From Hyphomicrobiales bacterium (lineage in GTDB: Bacteria; Pseudomonadota; Alphaproteobacteria; Rhizobiales; Devosiaceae), in assembly GCA_900470445.1 (NCBI GenBank), contig UCAU01000003.1:38737-102736 (forward strand): 64,000 nucleotides of DNA. The letters are read 5' to 3'. The position numbers were made by a program, and so were the translations under genes. Numbering within the stretch: position 1 is the first letter of the stretch; every line of letters starts with the position of its first letter. This document shows positions 55,503 to 63,963 of the stretch, piece after piece. The notes below the pieces were generated by a model. That model was given only the letters and a program-made list of their open reading frames with translations, was not told where the DNA came from and searched no databases.

Positions 55503-56174
55503 CTACTCGCTTAATCGCCGCACATTGATCACCGGCGCATCCGCGCTGACACTGACATCCAGATGCTCGCCCTGCACCACGTCGAGCACTTTGGAGGGGC
55601 GGTAGGCCACGACATTGGTGCCGTCCTTGTGGCGCAGGCTGTCATAGACCAGGCCATCGCCGCCCCCGGCGCGCTCGGCCTCGCCGAAGGCCTGACTGGC
55701 GGCATAATCGGTGCCGTCATAAAGCGCCGGCTGTTCGGCCTGTTGGCCGCGCAGGTCGAGATAATCGCCTTCGAGGCGACAATGATAGGTCCGATAGGTC
55801 CGCGTCATCGCCGGGACGTCGCGGGCTACCAATTCGCGCCGCAAATGGTGGGCCACCTCTGCCACTGCGGTATTGATGGCGGCGGCGGCATACCAGGCGC
55901 CCAGATCGGGACCTGCAAAGCGGGTGCCGCCCGGCGGGGCGTGCAGGAACGCGGCCATGATGATGCTCGAATTGGTTCGCCCGAACGCCCACTCGCTCTC
56001 GGGCAGGCGGCGCAGGCGTTCGCTCACGAGCCGGTCATTGGTCCAGCCGGCGAGATCCATCACCGCTTCGAGGTCTGCCGGGGTGCTCACGGTGTCGAAC
56101 AGGCCAATGGGCGGAAATTGCGAGGGGATCAGGCGATAGCACGGCCGGGGCGCCGCAATGCGCTGTTCGTTCAT
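55503..56174 (-). CDS. RES-domain toxin (NAD+ phosphorylase family)
   Basis: 223 aa. RES toxins deplete NAD+ by phosphorolysis or hydrolysis. Triad candidates are R85 in GGTRFAGPDLGAWYAA, E106 in TAVAEVAHHL and S179 in LVYDSLRHKDG; this assignment is from pattern only. The N-terminus is longer than in minimal RES toxins. It is the second gene of the pair: its ATG overlaps the antitoxin stop in ATGA, so translation is coupled. Confidence 0.9.
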   Translation of the reverse strand: MNEQRIAAPRPCYRLIPSQFPPIGLFDTVSTPADLEAVMDLAGWTNDRLVSERLRRLPESEWAFGRTNSSIIMAAFLHAPPGGTRFAGPDLGAWYAAAAINTAVAEVAHHLRRELVARDVPAMTRTYRTYHCRLEGDYLDLRGQQAEQPALYDGTDYAASQAFGEAERAGGGDGLVYDSLRHKDGTNVVAYRPSKVLDVVQGEHLDVSVSADAPVINVRRLSE

Positions 56175-56701
56175 TGCCAGACAATGGCCTCATCGCCCAG
56201 CGGCGCAAAATCCTGATCGGCCTGGTTGGGCGGCATATAGAGCCCGCCGCGTGCCGCATCGAGAAAGCGCCGCACCAGCAGCAGGCCATCCTGCGATCCG
56301 CTGGTGATCAGTGCCAGCGGTGGCTGGCCACCAAAGACCGGGGCAGCATGGGGCCCCCGTAGCCAGGCCAGGGCCTCGGCCTGATTGGCAAACAACACGC
56401 CCAGCGCCTGATGAATGCCCAGCACAGCCGAAATCCGCGTCAGCACATCGGCATCGAGCAACAGGCTTTCCTGCGCCCGCGCCTGTCGCATCCAGAGATA
56501 ATAGGTCGAGCGCGCCGGATAGCCGAGCACCAGCCGGCGCTGTTCTTCATTGAGCTGCCATAGATCGGCAATAGCGAGAAAACTGCGCAGACCTGGCCCG
56601 CTCAGACGACGCCGATTTTGCGGCAGGAAGCGCGCTGCATCCAGCAGATCGGGGCCGGGCGCCACCGGCTGTTGCGATATGATACGGGCGATGCGGGCCA
56701 T
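56171..56701 (-). CDS. Xre/MbcA/ParS-type antitoxin
   Basis: 176 aa. The C-terminal toxin-binding domain (about 100-165) has the DUF2384 pattern: ALGVLFANQAEALAWLRGPH, then FGGQPPLALITSGSQDGLLL and VRRFLDAARGG. The N-terminal half contains a helical Xre-like DNA-binding region (FLAIADLWQLNEEQRRLVLG). It is upstream of and coupled to the RES toxin, the standard order. Its SD (GGAG, 56708-56711) lies in the 3' arm of a hairpin. Confidence 0.9.
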   Translation of the reverse strand: MARIARIISQQPVAPGPDLLDAARFLPQNRRRLSGPGLRSFLAIADLWQLNEEQRRLVLGYPARSTYYLWMRQARAQESLLLDADVLTRISAVLGIHQALGVLFANQAEALAWLRGPHAAPVFGGQPPLALITSGSQDGLLLVRRFLDAARGGLYMPPNQADQDFAPLGDEAIVWQ

Positions 56702-56707
56702 GTGCGT

Positions 56708-56763
56708 CTCCAGTCTCCTGGAGGGAGATATAGTCCAGTTTTAGACAAAGTGCAATATTGGAC
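56708..56763 (-). promoter_or_regulatory. RES/Xre promoter, operator and SD hairpin
   Basis: On the minus strand, TTGCAC (56750-56755), a 17-bp spacer and TATATC (56727-56732) form a good sigma-70 promoter. An inverted repeat with GTCCA/TGGAC ends spans 56733-56763, covering the spacer and -35; it is the likely antitoxin operator. Downstream, CTCCAG-N4-CTGGAG (56708-56723) forms a hairpin that includes the GGAG ribosome site six bases before the antitoxin ATG, so translation could be limited when it folds. Confidence 0.7.
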
Positions 56764-56778
56764 GCACCCTTCCACCGG

Positions 56779-56923
56779 GTCATCCCGGCGCAGGCCGGAA
56801 TCCATGCTGTGAACTTAGTTGGTGCGGCTAACCTTCAGCATGAATCCCGGCCTGCGCCGGGATGACATTGTGGGTGGGACAACACCTCGCCCAAAAACGG
56901 AGATCCCCGCTTTCGCGGGGATC
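56779..56923. repeat. Composite REP-like cluster (both arm types)
   Basis: A GGCGCAGGCC-type inverted pair (56779-56804 and 56836-56866) is followed by a single CGCGAAAGCGGG-type arm, GATCCCCGC-TTTC-GCGGGGATC (56902-56923). The two types that occur separately at 40429 and 41376 are joined here. It lies between the Xre gene and livM and would also act as a barrier after livM. Confidence 0.8.
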
Positions 56924-56950
56924 ACACAACTTGAGACGGACGGGCAAAAA

Positions 56951-58231
56951 TCACCCCTCCCGCCGCACCACCTCGGGGATCAGTCCCTTGGGGGCAAACC
57001 GCAGGGCAATGGTGATCACCAGGCCCAGCACGAAGACCCGCATCTGCGCCGAGCGCGCTTCGATATCCGGGATGGCGCCCCAGCCGGCTGTGCTCGACCA
57101 ATAGGAGACGAAATCGAACACCGCCTTGGCCAGCGGCTCGGAAATGACCCAGATCAGCCAGATCAATACCGCCCCGAACACCGCGCCCCAATTATTGCCG
57201 GCGCCGCCCACGATCACCATCACCCAGATCAGGAATGTGTGGTTGATCGGCTGATAGCTGGAAGGATCGAAAATCTGCACGAAGCTGACCAGCATGGCGC
57301 CGCCAATGCCCATGAGCACCGAGCCGAAGACGAAGATTTCCAGCTGTCGCGCCGTAACATTCTTGCCCATCGAGGCCGAGGCGATGTGATTGTCTCGAAT
57401 GGCCCGCATCATGCGGCCCCAGGGCCCGGCATAGGCGCGCGCGATCAAGAGGATCGCGATGGCCAAGACGGCAATCGCCAGTAGCAGGAAACCGCCGCGC
57501 GCCAGGAGCAGCGCCGGTTGCCCGCCGCCCGCATAGGCATCGGGCAATGGCACCGGCCAGGGAATGGGCGAGACGGTCAGCGTGCCGCGCGTCAACCAAT
57601 CCATATTCTTGATCAGCGCCCGGATAATCTCGGAAATGCCGATCGTGGCGATGGCCAAGTAGTCGGTGCGCAGGCCCAGGCTGATCTTGCCGACGAAATA
57701 GGCGATAGCCGCCGCCAACACGCCGCCGAACAGCCAGCCCAGCACGGGATGGCCGCCCAGCCCGCCGACCCATTTGCCGCCGGCATCGGATTCGATATAG
57801 GCGGCGGCCGGATCGATCTGGCTGCGATAGACGCAATAGGCCACGAACCAGGCGATGACCGTCAGCACGGTCTTCCACTTGCCTGATATCCCCACGCGAT
57901 GGCTCTGCCGCGCCGCCAGCACCAGCAGCGCCCCGGCGATAAAGGCCAGCAGAGCCCGCCCCAGCATCCAGGGACCATCGGCGCCCCAGAATTGCGGATT
58001 GACCGGATAGGAAATGAAGGTGACGGCAAAGCCGCCCACCATCAGGAAGCCCATAATGCCGAAATTGAACAGCCCGCCATAACCCCATTGCAGGTTGAGT
58101 CCCAGCGCGATCAGCGCATAGGCAGCGGCTTCGACGAGGCGCGATGAGGTAAAGGGCAGGCCCATCACCCAGCCGATCACGAGGATCAGCCCGAACAGCC
58201 CGGCAAAGAGCGTCAGGGAACGCTGGATCAT
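56951..58231 (-). CDS. livM: Branched-chain amino acid ABC transporter permease LivM
   Basis: 426 aa, longer than typical because of an inserted segment (about 120-175). It has at least nine membrane helices. The LivM-type EAA loop is seen in RAIRDNHIASASMGKNVTAR. Its start overlaps the livH stop by four bases (ATGA). It is the last gene of livGFHM. Confidence 0.93.
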   Translation of the reverse strand: MIQRSLTLFAGLFGLILVIGWVMGLPFTSSRLVEAAAYALIALGLNLQWGYGGLFNFGIMGFLMVGGFAVTFISYPVNPQFWGADGPWMLGRALLAFIAGALLVLAARQSHRVGISGKWKTVLTVIAWFVAYCVYRSQIDPAAAYIESDAGGKWVGGLGGHPVLGWLFGGVLAAAIAYFVGKISLGLRTDYLAIATIGISEIIRALIKNMDWLTRGTLTVSPIPWPVPLPDAYAGGGQPALLLARGGFLLLAIAVLAIAILLIARAYAGPWGRMMRAIRDNHIASASMGKNVTARQLEIFVFGSVLMGIGGAMLVSFVQIFDPSSYQPINHTFLIWVMVIVGGAGNNWGAVFGAVLIWLIWVISEPLAKAVFDFVSYWSSTAGWGAIPDIEARSAQMRVFVLGLVITIALRFAPKGLIPEVVRREG

Positions 58232-59232
58232 GACGAGGCTCCCTTGAAGATACCGGTGGGCCGCACCAGCAGCGTCACCACCAGGATAACGAAGGCCACG
58301 GTGAGCTTATATTCGGTGGGCACCAAAGCCAGCGTGGCCGGCAATTGCAGCCATTCGGGCAGGATGGCGTTGAGCGGGCGCAGCACCATGGTCCAGTTGA
58401 ACACGGCCAGCGACTCGGCAAAGCCGATCAGCAGGCCCCCGGCAATGGCGCCATAGGCCTGGCCGAGGCCACCCACAATGGCTGCGGCAAAGATCGGGAT
58501 GATGATGTTGAAGGCCAGATCCGGCTTGAGCGTCACATCCAGCGCCAGCATGGTGCCGGCCATGCAGCCCAGCGCCCCGGCAATGATCCAGGTGACGCGA
58601 ACCACCAGCGCCGTATTGATGCCCGACACCTGCGCCAGATCGGCATTGTCAGCCATGGCCCGCATCGCCTTGCCCAGCCGCGAGCGGGTGAGGAAGAGAT
58701 GTAGCGCAATCACCGACAGGGCCGTGACCACGATCATCAGCAATTGCGGCTCGGTGATCACCAGCGGGCGGGTCGAGCCGAGAAAGGCCAGATCGACGCG
58801 GAACACGTCCTTGGTTTCGTGCTCGAAGAACGAATAGGAGCCGGCGCCGAAGAACAGCCGGATCAGGCCCTGCACCATCAGCGTCACGCCGATCGAGGCG
58901 ATCAGCAGCGTCACCGGCTTGGCGCCGCGCTTGCGCAGCGGCGCATAAAAGCCCTTGTCGATGCCCAGCGCGAAAATTGCCGAGAGCACCATGGCAATGG
59001 GCAGGACAACAAAGCCCATGGGGATGGGGGCGGTAATGCCCCAGGCGGCAAAGGCGCCGGCCAACAGGAAGGCAAAGAACGCGCCCGAGGTCATCAGCTC
59101 GGAATGGGCAAAATGGGCGAAGCGCAGAATGCCGAATACCAGCGTGATGCCGACAGCGCCCAGCGCATAGATGCAACCCAGCACCGCGCCGGAAATGACG
59201 ACCTGGTTGATGAAGAAAATGAGTTCGGTCAT
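58228..59232 (-). CDS. livH: Branched-chain amino acid ABC transporter permease LivH
   Basis: 334 aa from ATG 59232. About eight membrane helices. The conserved loop GKAMRAMADNADLAQVSGIN matches the coupling region of LivH. It starts seven bases after livF. An open frame extends upstream, but 59232 matches the family N-terminus (MTELIFFINQVVISGAVLGC). Confidence 0.94.
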   Translation of the reverse strand: MTELIFFINQVVISGAVLGCIYALGAVGITLVFGILRFAHFAHSELMTSGAFFAFLLAGAFAAWGITAPIPMGFVVLPIAMVLSAIFALGIDKGFYAPLRKRGAKPVTLLIASIGVTLMVQGLIRLFFGAGSYSFFEHETKDVFRVDLAFLGSTRPLVITEPQLLMIVVTALSVIALHLFLTRSRLGKAMRAMADNADLAQVSGINTALVVRVTWIIAGALGCMAGTMLALDVTLKPDLAFNIIIPIFAAAIVGGLGQAYGAIAGGLLIGFAESLAVFNWTMVLRPLNAILPEWLQLPATLALVPTEYKLTVAFVILVVTLLVRPTGIFKGASS

Positions 59233-59239
59233 GTCAGTC

Positions 59240-59944
59240 CTAGCCCCCCAAAAAGCTCTTGGCGACTTCGGGGTCGGCGATGAGTTCGGGGCCGGTGCCG
59301 GTGAAGCGATTCTGCCCGCTGGCCAGCACAAAGCCCTTGGAGGCAAAGGCCAGCGCCTGGCGGGCGTTCTGTTCGACCATCAAGATTCCGACGCCTTCTT
59401 TATTCACGCGCACGATGGTCTCGAAGATTTCAATGACATAGCGCGGCGACAGGCCCGCCGAGGGCTCGTCCAGCATCAGCAGCTTGGGCTTGCTCATCAG
59501 CGCGCGGCCCATAGCCACCATCTGGCGCTGCCCGCCCGAGAGTTCGCCCGCCGGCTGGCGCCGCTTTTCGGCCAGCACCGGGAACATGTCATAGACCCAT
59601 TGCATGGTGGCGCGGAAATCGTCCTTGCGGGTGAAGGCACCCATTTCGAGGTTTTCCTCGACAGACATCGAGGTGAAGACGTTCTTTTCTTGCGGCACGA
59701 AGCTCAGGCCCTTGGGCACCAGCTTGTCGGGCAGCGAATTGGCGACATTCTCGCCACCGAATTCGATGGTGCCGCCAGTGACCTTGAGCAGGCCGAAAAT
59801 CGCCTTCAGCGTGGTGGATTTGCCCGCGCCATTGGGGCCGACGATGACCCCGATATCATGCGGCTCAATGGCGATATTGACGCCATTGAGGATCGGCGCG
59901 CCGCCATAGCCGCCGACGACGTGTTTGAGTTCGATCAAGGCCAT
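59240..59944 (-). CDS. livF: Branched-chain amino acid ABC transporter ATPase LivF
   Basis: 234 aa. Walker A GPNGAGKST, signature LSGGQRQMVAMGRAL, Walker B LLMLDEPSAGLSP. It couples ATP hydrolysis to import with LivG. Its start overlaps the livG stop by one base. Confidence 0.96.
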   Translation of the reverse strand: MALIELKHVVGGYGGAPILNGVNIAIEPHDIGVIVGPNGAGKSTTLKAIFGLLKVTGGTIEFGGENVANSLPDKLVPKGLSFVPQEKNVFTSMSVEENLEMGAFTRKDDFRATMQWVYDMFPVLAEKRRQPAGELSGGQRQMVAMGRALMSKPKLLMLDEPSAGLSPRYVIEIFETIVRVNKEGVGILMVEQNARQALAFASKGFVLASGQNRFTGTGPELIADPEVAKSFLGG

Positions 59945-60726
59945 TATGCTGCTTCCACCGGGGTGCCGAAATAGGCCTCGACAATGGCCGGATTGGCGCG
60001 GATTTCGGCCATCGGGCCCTCGGCGATCTTCTCGCCGGCCGCCATGACGATCACCGGATCGCAGAGCCGACCGATCAGGTCCATATCGTGCTCGATGACA
60101 AAGAACGTGTAGCCCAATTCCTTGTTCATCCGCTCGATATTGGCGGCAAGGTCGTTGAGCAATGTCTTGTTGACGCCGGCCGCCACCTCGTCGAGCAGCA
60201 CCACCTTGGCATCCACCATCATGGTGCGGCCCAGTTCGAGCAGCTTTTTCTGCCCGCCCGAGAGATTGCCCGCCAGCTCGTTGCGCACATGGCCGAGCTT
60301 GAGGAAATCGATGACGTCGAGCGCCTTCTTGCGCACTTCGGTCTCGCGCGATTTGGCCAGGCCCGGCCGGAACCAGGCATTGGCCAGATATTCGCCCGGC
60401 TGGTCGCCCGGCACCATCATCAGGTTTTCCAGCGCCGTCATATTGGAGAATTCATGCGCGATCTGGAAGGTGCGCAACATGCCGGTACGAAACAATTGGT
60501 GGGGCTTGAGGCCCGTCACATCTTGCCCGTCGAAAATCACCTGGCCGCTATCGGGCACGATATTGCCGGCCACGATATTGAACAGCGTCGATTTGCCCGC
60601 GCCATTGGGCCCGATCAAGCCTGTGACCGAGCCGCGCCGAACCGAGAGCGAACAATTGTTGACGGCGGTCAAACCGCCAAAGCGCTTGCTGACGTTGCGA
60701 ACGTCAATAACTACATCAGAGGACAC
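59944..60726 (-). CDS. livG: Branched-chain amino acid ABC transporter ATPase LivG
   Basis: 260 aa from GTG 60726 (VSSDVVIDVRNVSKRFGGL), the start that matches LivG proteins. Upstream in-frame ATGs at 60768 and 60798 would add 14 or 24 residues that do not look conserved. Walker A GPNGAGKST, signature NLSGGQKKLLELGRTM, Walker B VVLLDEVAAGV. A hairpin (GCCCGG/CCGGGC, 60758-60777) lies just upstream of the GTG, in the leader. It is the first gene of livGFHM. Confidence 0.93.
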   Translation of the reverse strand: MSSDVVIDVRNVSKRFGGLTAVNNCSLSVRRGSVTGLIGPNGAGKSTLFNIVAGNIVPDSGQVIFDGQDVTGLKPHQLFRTGMLRTFQIAHEFSNMTALENLMMVPGDQPGEYLANAWFRPGLAKSRETEVRKKALDVIDFLKLGHVRNELAGNLSGGQKKLLELGRTMMVDAKVVLLDEVAAGVNKTLLNDLAANIERMNKELGYTFFVIEHDMDLIGRLCDPVIVMAAGEKIAEGPMAEIRANPAIVEAYFGTPVEAA

Positions 60727-60850
60727 CCAAACCCGTTCCGTTTTCCTGAACTGCCATGCCCGGTTCATTGTCCGGGCTATTTTGTGGCATCTGTTCATAA
60801 CGGGGGCAGGTGGTCAACCGGAAGCAAGCCCGCCTAAAGTGGAAACCGGT

Positions 60851-61216
60851 TTACTGTACTGCTGCCAGAACCGCATCGGCTGTTGGTTTGTTGTTGGCGA
60901 GCAGGACATCGTAGAGCGTCGCCAGCCGGGTCAGGGCTTTGACGTCAACATCATGGGGCTGGGCGGAAAGCGGATCGATGAAGAAAATCAGCACATCCAG
61001 CCGGCCTTCGCAGATCATCGCGCCCAGCTGCTGGTCGCCACCCAGCGGCCCGCTTTTAAGCAGGGTCACCGGCAAGCCGGTGGCCGCCATGACGCGCCCG
61101 CCCGTGGTGCCGGTGGCCCACAAATCATGCTCGCTCAGCTTGCGCTTATGCTGCACGGCCCAGGCGCACAATTCGTCCTTCTTGTCGTCATGCGCCACCA
61201 GACCAATCCGCGCCAT
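60851..61216 (-). CDS. mgsA: Methylglyoxal synthase
   Basis: 121 aa. It converts dihydroxyacetone phosphate to methylglyoxal, bypassing lower glycolysis. LVAHDDKKDEL carries the catalytic Asp region; ATGTTGGR and LKSGPLGGDQQLGA bind phosphate. It is shorter than the E. coli enzyme. The window also encodes glyoxalase II (gloB), which helps remove the product. Confidence 0.95.
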   Translation of the reverse strand: MARIGLVAHDDKKDELCAWAVQHKRKLSEHDLWATGTTGGRVMAATGLPVTLLKSGPLGGDQQLGAMICEGRLDVLIFFIDPLSAQPHDVDVKALTRLATLYDVLLANNKPTADAVLAAVQ

Positions 61217-61255
61217 CGCCTAAACTCCCACAAGCATTGGAGCTTTCAAGCATGC

Positions 61256-61663
61256 TCACTGCTGCAGGGCAATGGCCTCGGCAATCAGGATGCCGATTAT
61301 GTCGATGGGAATTTCCGCCCCCGGCAGCATGCGGATGAAGCGCCCTTTCTTGAGCCCTTCGCCCTGAAACAGCCCATGGCCATTGTCGAGCAGCCGCCCT
61401 TGTTCGAAATAGAGCGATACCCGATCGAGATGCGGAAATACCGCGCAGACATGGCCGGCTCTGGCGTGGCGGAAATTGATCGATTTCCAGCCCGTCTTGA
61501 CCTCGCCCGATAGCCCCGGATGGGCCGCAACCAAGGCGACCAGCCGCCGCGCCAAAGCCGCCGTAGGCTCGGGCAAGGGCGCCAGCAAGGCATCCAGCTC
61601 GCTTTGCAATGGCGCGCCGGCTGGCAGGCGCTCGGCCTGTTCAAACTTGCGTGCAGCACTCAT
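61256..61663 (-). CDS. DUF1801-like protein
   Basis: 135 aa. The YdhG/DUF1801 pattern is seen in GEVKTGWKSINFRHARAGHV, then VCAVFPHLDRVSLYFEQG and LLDNGHGLFQGEGLKKGRFI. No catalytic motif is evident and the function is unknown. It lies between the chemoreceptor gene and mgsA. Confidence 0.75.
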   Translation of the reverse strand: MSAARKFEQAERLPAGAPLQSELDALLAPLPEPTAALARRLVALVAAHPGLSGEVKTGWKSINFRHARAGHVCAVFPHLDRVSLYFEQGRLLDNGHGLFQGEGLKKGRFIRMLPGAEIPIDIIGILIAEAIALQQ

Positions 61664-61726
61664 TATCGGGCTCCCGGCGCTGGTCTGCGCCGCAAAGCCT
61701 TAGCGTGCCGCTGCTGACAGCCCGTG

Positions 61727-63445
61727 TCAGGAAGCCAGCCGCACCCGTCCGATTGCCGGAGCGAGCGAGGGCCTGTCCTCGGTGCGGAACACCTCGATAA
61801 TGGTATCGAGTTCGGCCGCCTGCGCCTCGGTCTGCTCGATGGCGGCATTGGTCTCTTCCACCAGAGCCGCATTGTGCTGGGTCATCTCGTCCATCTGCCG
61901 CACTGCGGCGGTGACCTCCTGCAGGGCCGAGGATTGCTGCTTGTTGGCATGGGCGATGGAATCGATCAGGCTCGAGCTTTCCTGCGCCACCGCCAGGATA
62001 TCGAGCAGCTTTTCGGCCGCCTGCCCCACAAGCTTGCTGCCGCCCCGCACTTCCTCGGCACTCGCTTCGATCAATTGCTTGACCTCCGCCGAAGCTCCCG
62101 CCGCCGACTGGGCCAGCCGCCGCACTTCGATGGCGACCACCGCAAAACCCTTGCCCGCATCGCCGGCCCGCGCCGCTTCCACCGAGGCATTCAGGGCCAG
62201 AAGATTGGTCTGGAAGGCGATGTCGTCGATCAGCCCGATAATGTTGGAAATCTTGGCCGAACTGGCTTCAATGCCGGCCATGGCCGCATTGGCCTTATCC
62301 ATTACCTGTCCGCCTTCAGTGGCGGTGTGGGATACCGCCTGCGCCTTGCTGCTGGCCGTTTCGGCCCGCTTGGCGTTTTCGAGCACCGCATTGCTCAATT
62401 GCTCGATCGCCGCGGTGGTTTCCTCGATAGTCGCCGCCTGCTTGGTGGTGCGTTCGGAGAGGTCATTGGCGCCGGAGAGGATTTCCCCCGTCGCGGTGCG
62501 CAGCGAGCCCGACGTACCCTTGAGCCGGTTGACCAGCTCGGACAGTGTATCGACCACGCTATTGGTGTCGGTCTTGAGCTTGGCAAAGGCGCCGCGATAA
62601 TCCCCATCCATGCGCCGCGTCAGGTCGGTATCGGCCAAAGCCGTCAGCACCATGCCGGTTTCGGCGACGCCCCGCTCGACCGTGCCGAGCAGCAGATTGA
62701 TCGCATTGGCCAGCCGGTTGAGATCCTCGTCGGGGAAATCGGCCACGATCCGGTGGCTGAAATCGCCGGCCACCGCCGCGTCGACCACGTCGCCAAAACC
62801 CGATTGCAAGGTCTGCATCAAGGCGGCGCGGGTCTGGCTGGTTTCCAGGCTCTCCCTGACCGTCTGGGCATGCTGGCGCGCCGTCGCGGCCTCGCTTTCG
62901 GCTTCGTCGGATTTGAGGTTCGCCAATTGCAGCAGCACTTCGGTATTGCGCGTCATCCAGACCAACGCCAGCGCCTCGGCCACCAGGATCACGGCATGCA
63001 GCACGACCCGATCGAGCCCCGCGCCGCCATAGAACACCATTTCGCTCCAGAACAGGCCCAGCCCCAGATGGTGCACCGCCACCAGCGCCGCGCCGACCAG
63101 AATGGCCTTGATGTCATAGAGCAGCGCGCACATGGCCAAAGCTGCAAAGAAGGCCATGTGCATATCGACCTGCTGGGGATGGCCACGCATGGCGATCAAG
63201 GTCGCCATCACTTGCGCCATCAGCACCGAAACGGCCAGATACCGGAAGGCCGGCTGGTGGCGGAACAATGCCAGCCCCGCGACCAGCGCCCCCAGTGTGG
63301 CAAAGGCCAACACGCTGGCCATGCCCGGGCCACCCCAGCGCACGATGTCGATGCCCAGGGCTGCTGCCGCCAGCACCGCGCTCATGGCACACAGCCCAAT
63401 GGCCGCCTGCATGCGAAATTGTTCCAGATTCATGCCGTGATTCAT
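61727..63445 (-). CDS. Methyl-accepting chemotaxis protein
   Basis: 572 aa. The N-terminal membrane region has about six helices (about 12-175), followed by a HAMP-like segment and the signalling domain (about 310-560) with the hairpin tip [20 protein letters not shown] and [20 protein letters not shown]. There is no periplasmic ligand domain, so it may sense membrane or cytoplasmic signals. Its ATG overlaps the stop of the upstream small gene (TGATG), so the two are coupled. No che genes are nearby. Confidence 0.93.
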   Translation of the reverse strand: MNHGMNLEQFRMQAAIGLCAMSAVLAAAALGIDIVRWGGPGMASVLAFATLGALVAGLALFRHQPAFRYLAVSVLMAQVMATLIAMRGHPQQVDMHMAFFAALAMCALLYDIKAILVGAALVAVHHLGLGLFWSEMVFYGGAGLDRVVLHAVILVAEALALVWMTRNTEVLLQLANLKSDEAESEAATARQHAQTVRESLETSQTRAALMQTLQSGFGDVVDAAVAGDFSHRIVADFPDEDLNRLANAINLLLGTVERGVAETGMVLTALADTDLTRRMDGDYRGAFAKLKTDTNSVVDTLSELVNRLKGTSGSLRTATGEILSGANDLSERTTKQAATIEETTAAIEQLSNAVLENAKRAETASSKAQAVSHTATEGGQVMDKANAAMAGIEASSAKISNIIGLIDDIAFQTNLLALNASVEAARAGDAGKGFAVVAIEVRRLAQSAAGASAEVKQLIEASAEEVRGGSKLVGQAAEKLLDILAVAQESSSLIDSIAHANKQQSSALQEVTAAVRQMDEMTQHNAALVEETNAAIEQTEAQAAELDTIIEVFRTEDRPSLAPAIGRVRLAS

Positions 63446-63780
63446 CAGCTTAGGCTCCCCGTGCCCGCGCAAAGACCGATTGCTGCAATTGTGAACCACG
63501 CGCCCCGGTCACGTATCCGCGCGGCAAAACCTTCATCCAGCCCATAGGCGACGATGACATTGGGCAGCCGGCTGGTATCGACGATCCGCCCGCCCGCCTC
63601 TATCACCGCTCCCAAGATTTCGGCCTGGCTCGTCCAGGGGGCAAAAACCACCCCCATCTCGCCCTGCCTGGGCGGCACGTGGACCGCGGCAAATGCCATA
63701 AAAATGGTGAACATCGCCACGGCAGCGGCCGGCAGCAATTGTCCGATCTGGCTATCTCGCCGTGGCTCAGCAGGACGCAT
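63445..63780 (-). CDS. Small membrane-anchored protein coupled to the chemoreceptor
   Basis: 111 aa from ATG 63780; the frame is open to a TTG at 63828. One membrane helix (about 15-33; [20 protein letters not shown]) is followed by a soluble domain ([20 protein letters not shown] then [20 protein letters not shown]). I do not recognise it. TGATG overlap with the chemoreceptor ATG strongly suggests they act together. Confidence 0.65.
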   Translation of the reverse strand: MRPAEPRRDSQIGQLLPAAAVAMFTIFMAFAAVHVPPRQGEMGVVFAPWTSQAEILGAVIEAGGRIVDTSRLPNVIVAYGLDEGFAARIRDRGAWFTIAAIGLCAGTGSLS

Positions 63781-63963
63781 TGCGTCACTCGCACCCTTGA
63801 GAATGGCTAATTTCTTAAATAAAACCAAAGCTTTGGTTGGTCATTGTTGCGCCCAATAGGTTAACGGGCGCTTTCGGCAATGCTTGGCAGCGCAACGTAT
63901 ATTGGCGGGCCCAAGCCGAAGCAGCATTCGGGCTTTGAGTGGATCCGGGAAGCCTCGATCCGC

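Noticed and set aside
60758..60777. Intrinsic attenuator before livG
   Set aside because: The hairpin lacks a T-run on the minus strand, so it is not a convincing attenuator; it is kept only as a note under livG.
60727..60798. Longer LivG from ATG 60798 or 60768
   Set aside because: The added residues are not typical of LivG, and the stretch contains a hairpin fitting a leader. GTG 60726 gives the usual LivG length.
61724..63547. 607-codon open frame antisense to the chemoreceptor
   Set aside because: Same antisense artefact; the minus-strand chemoreceptor is complete and has the canonical signalling hairpin.
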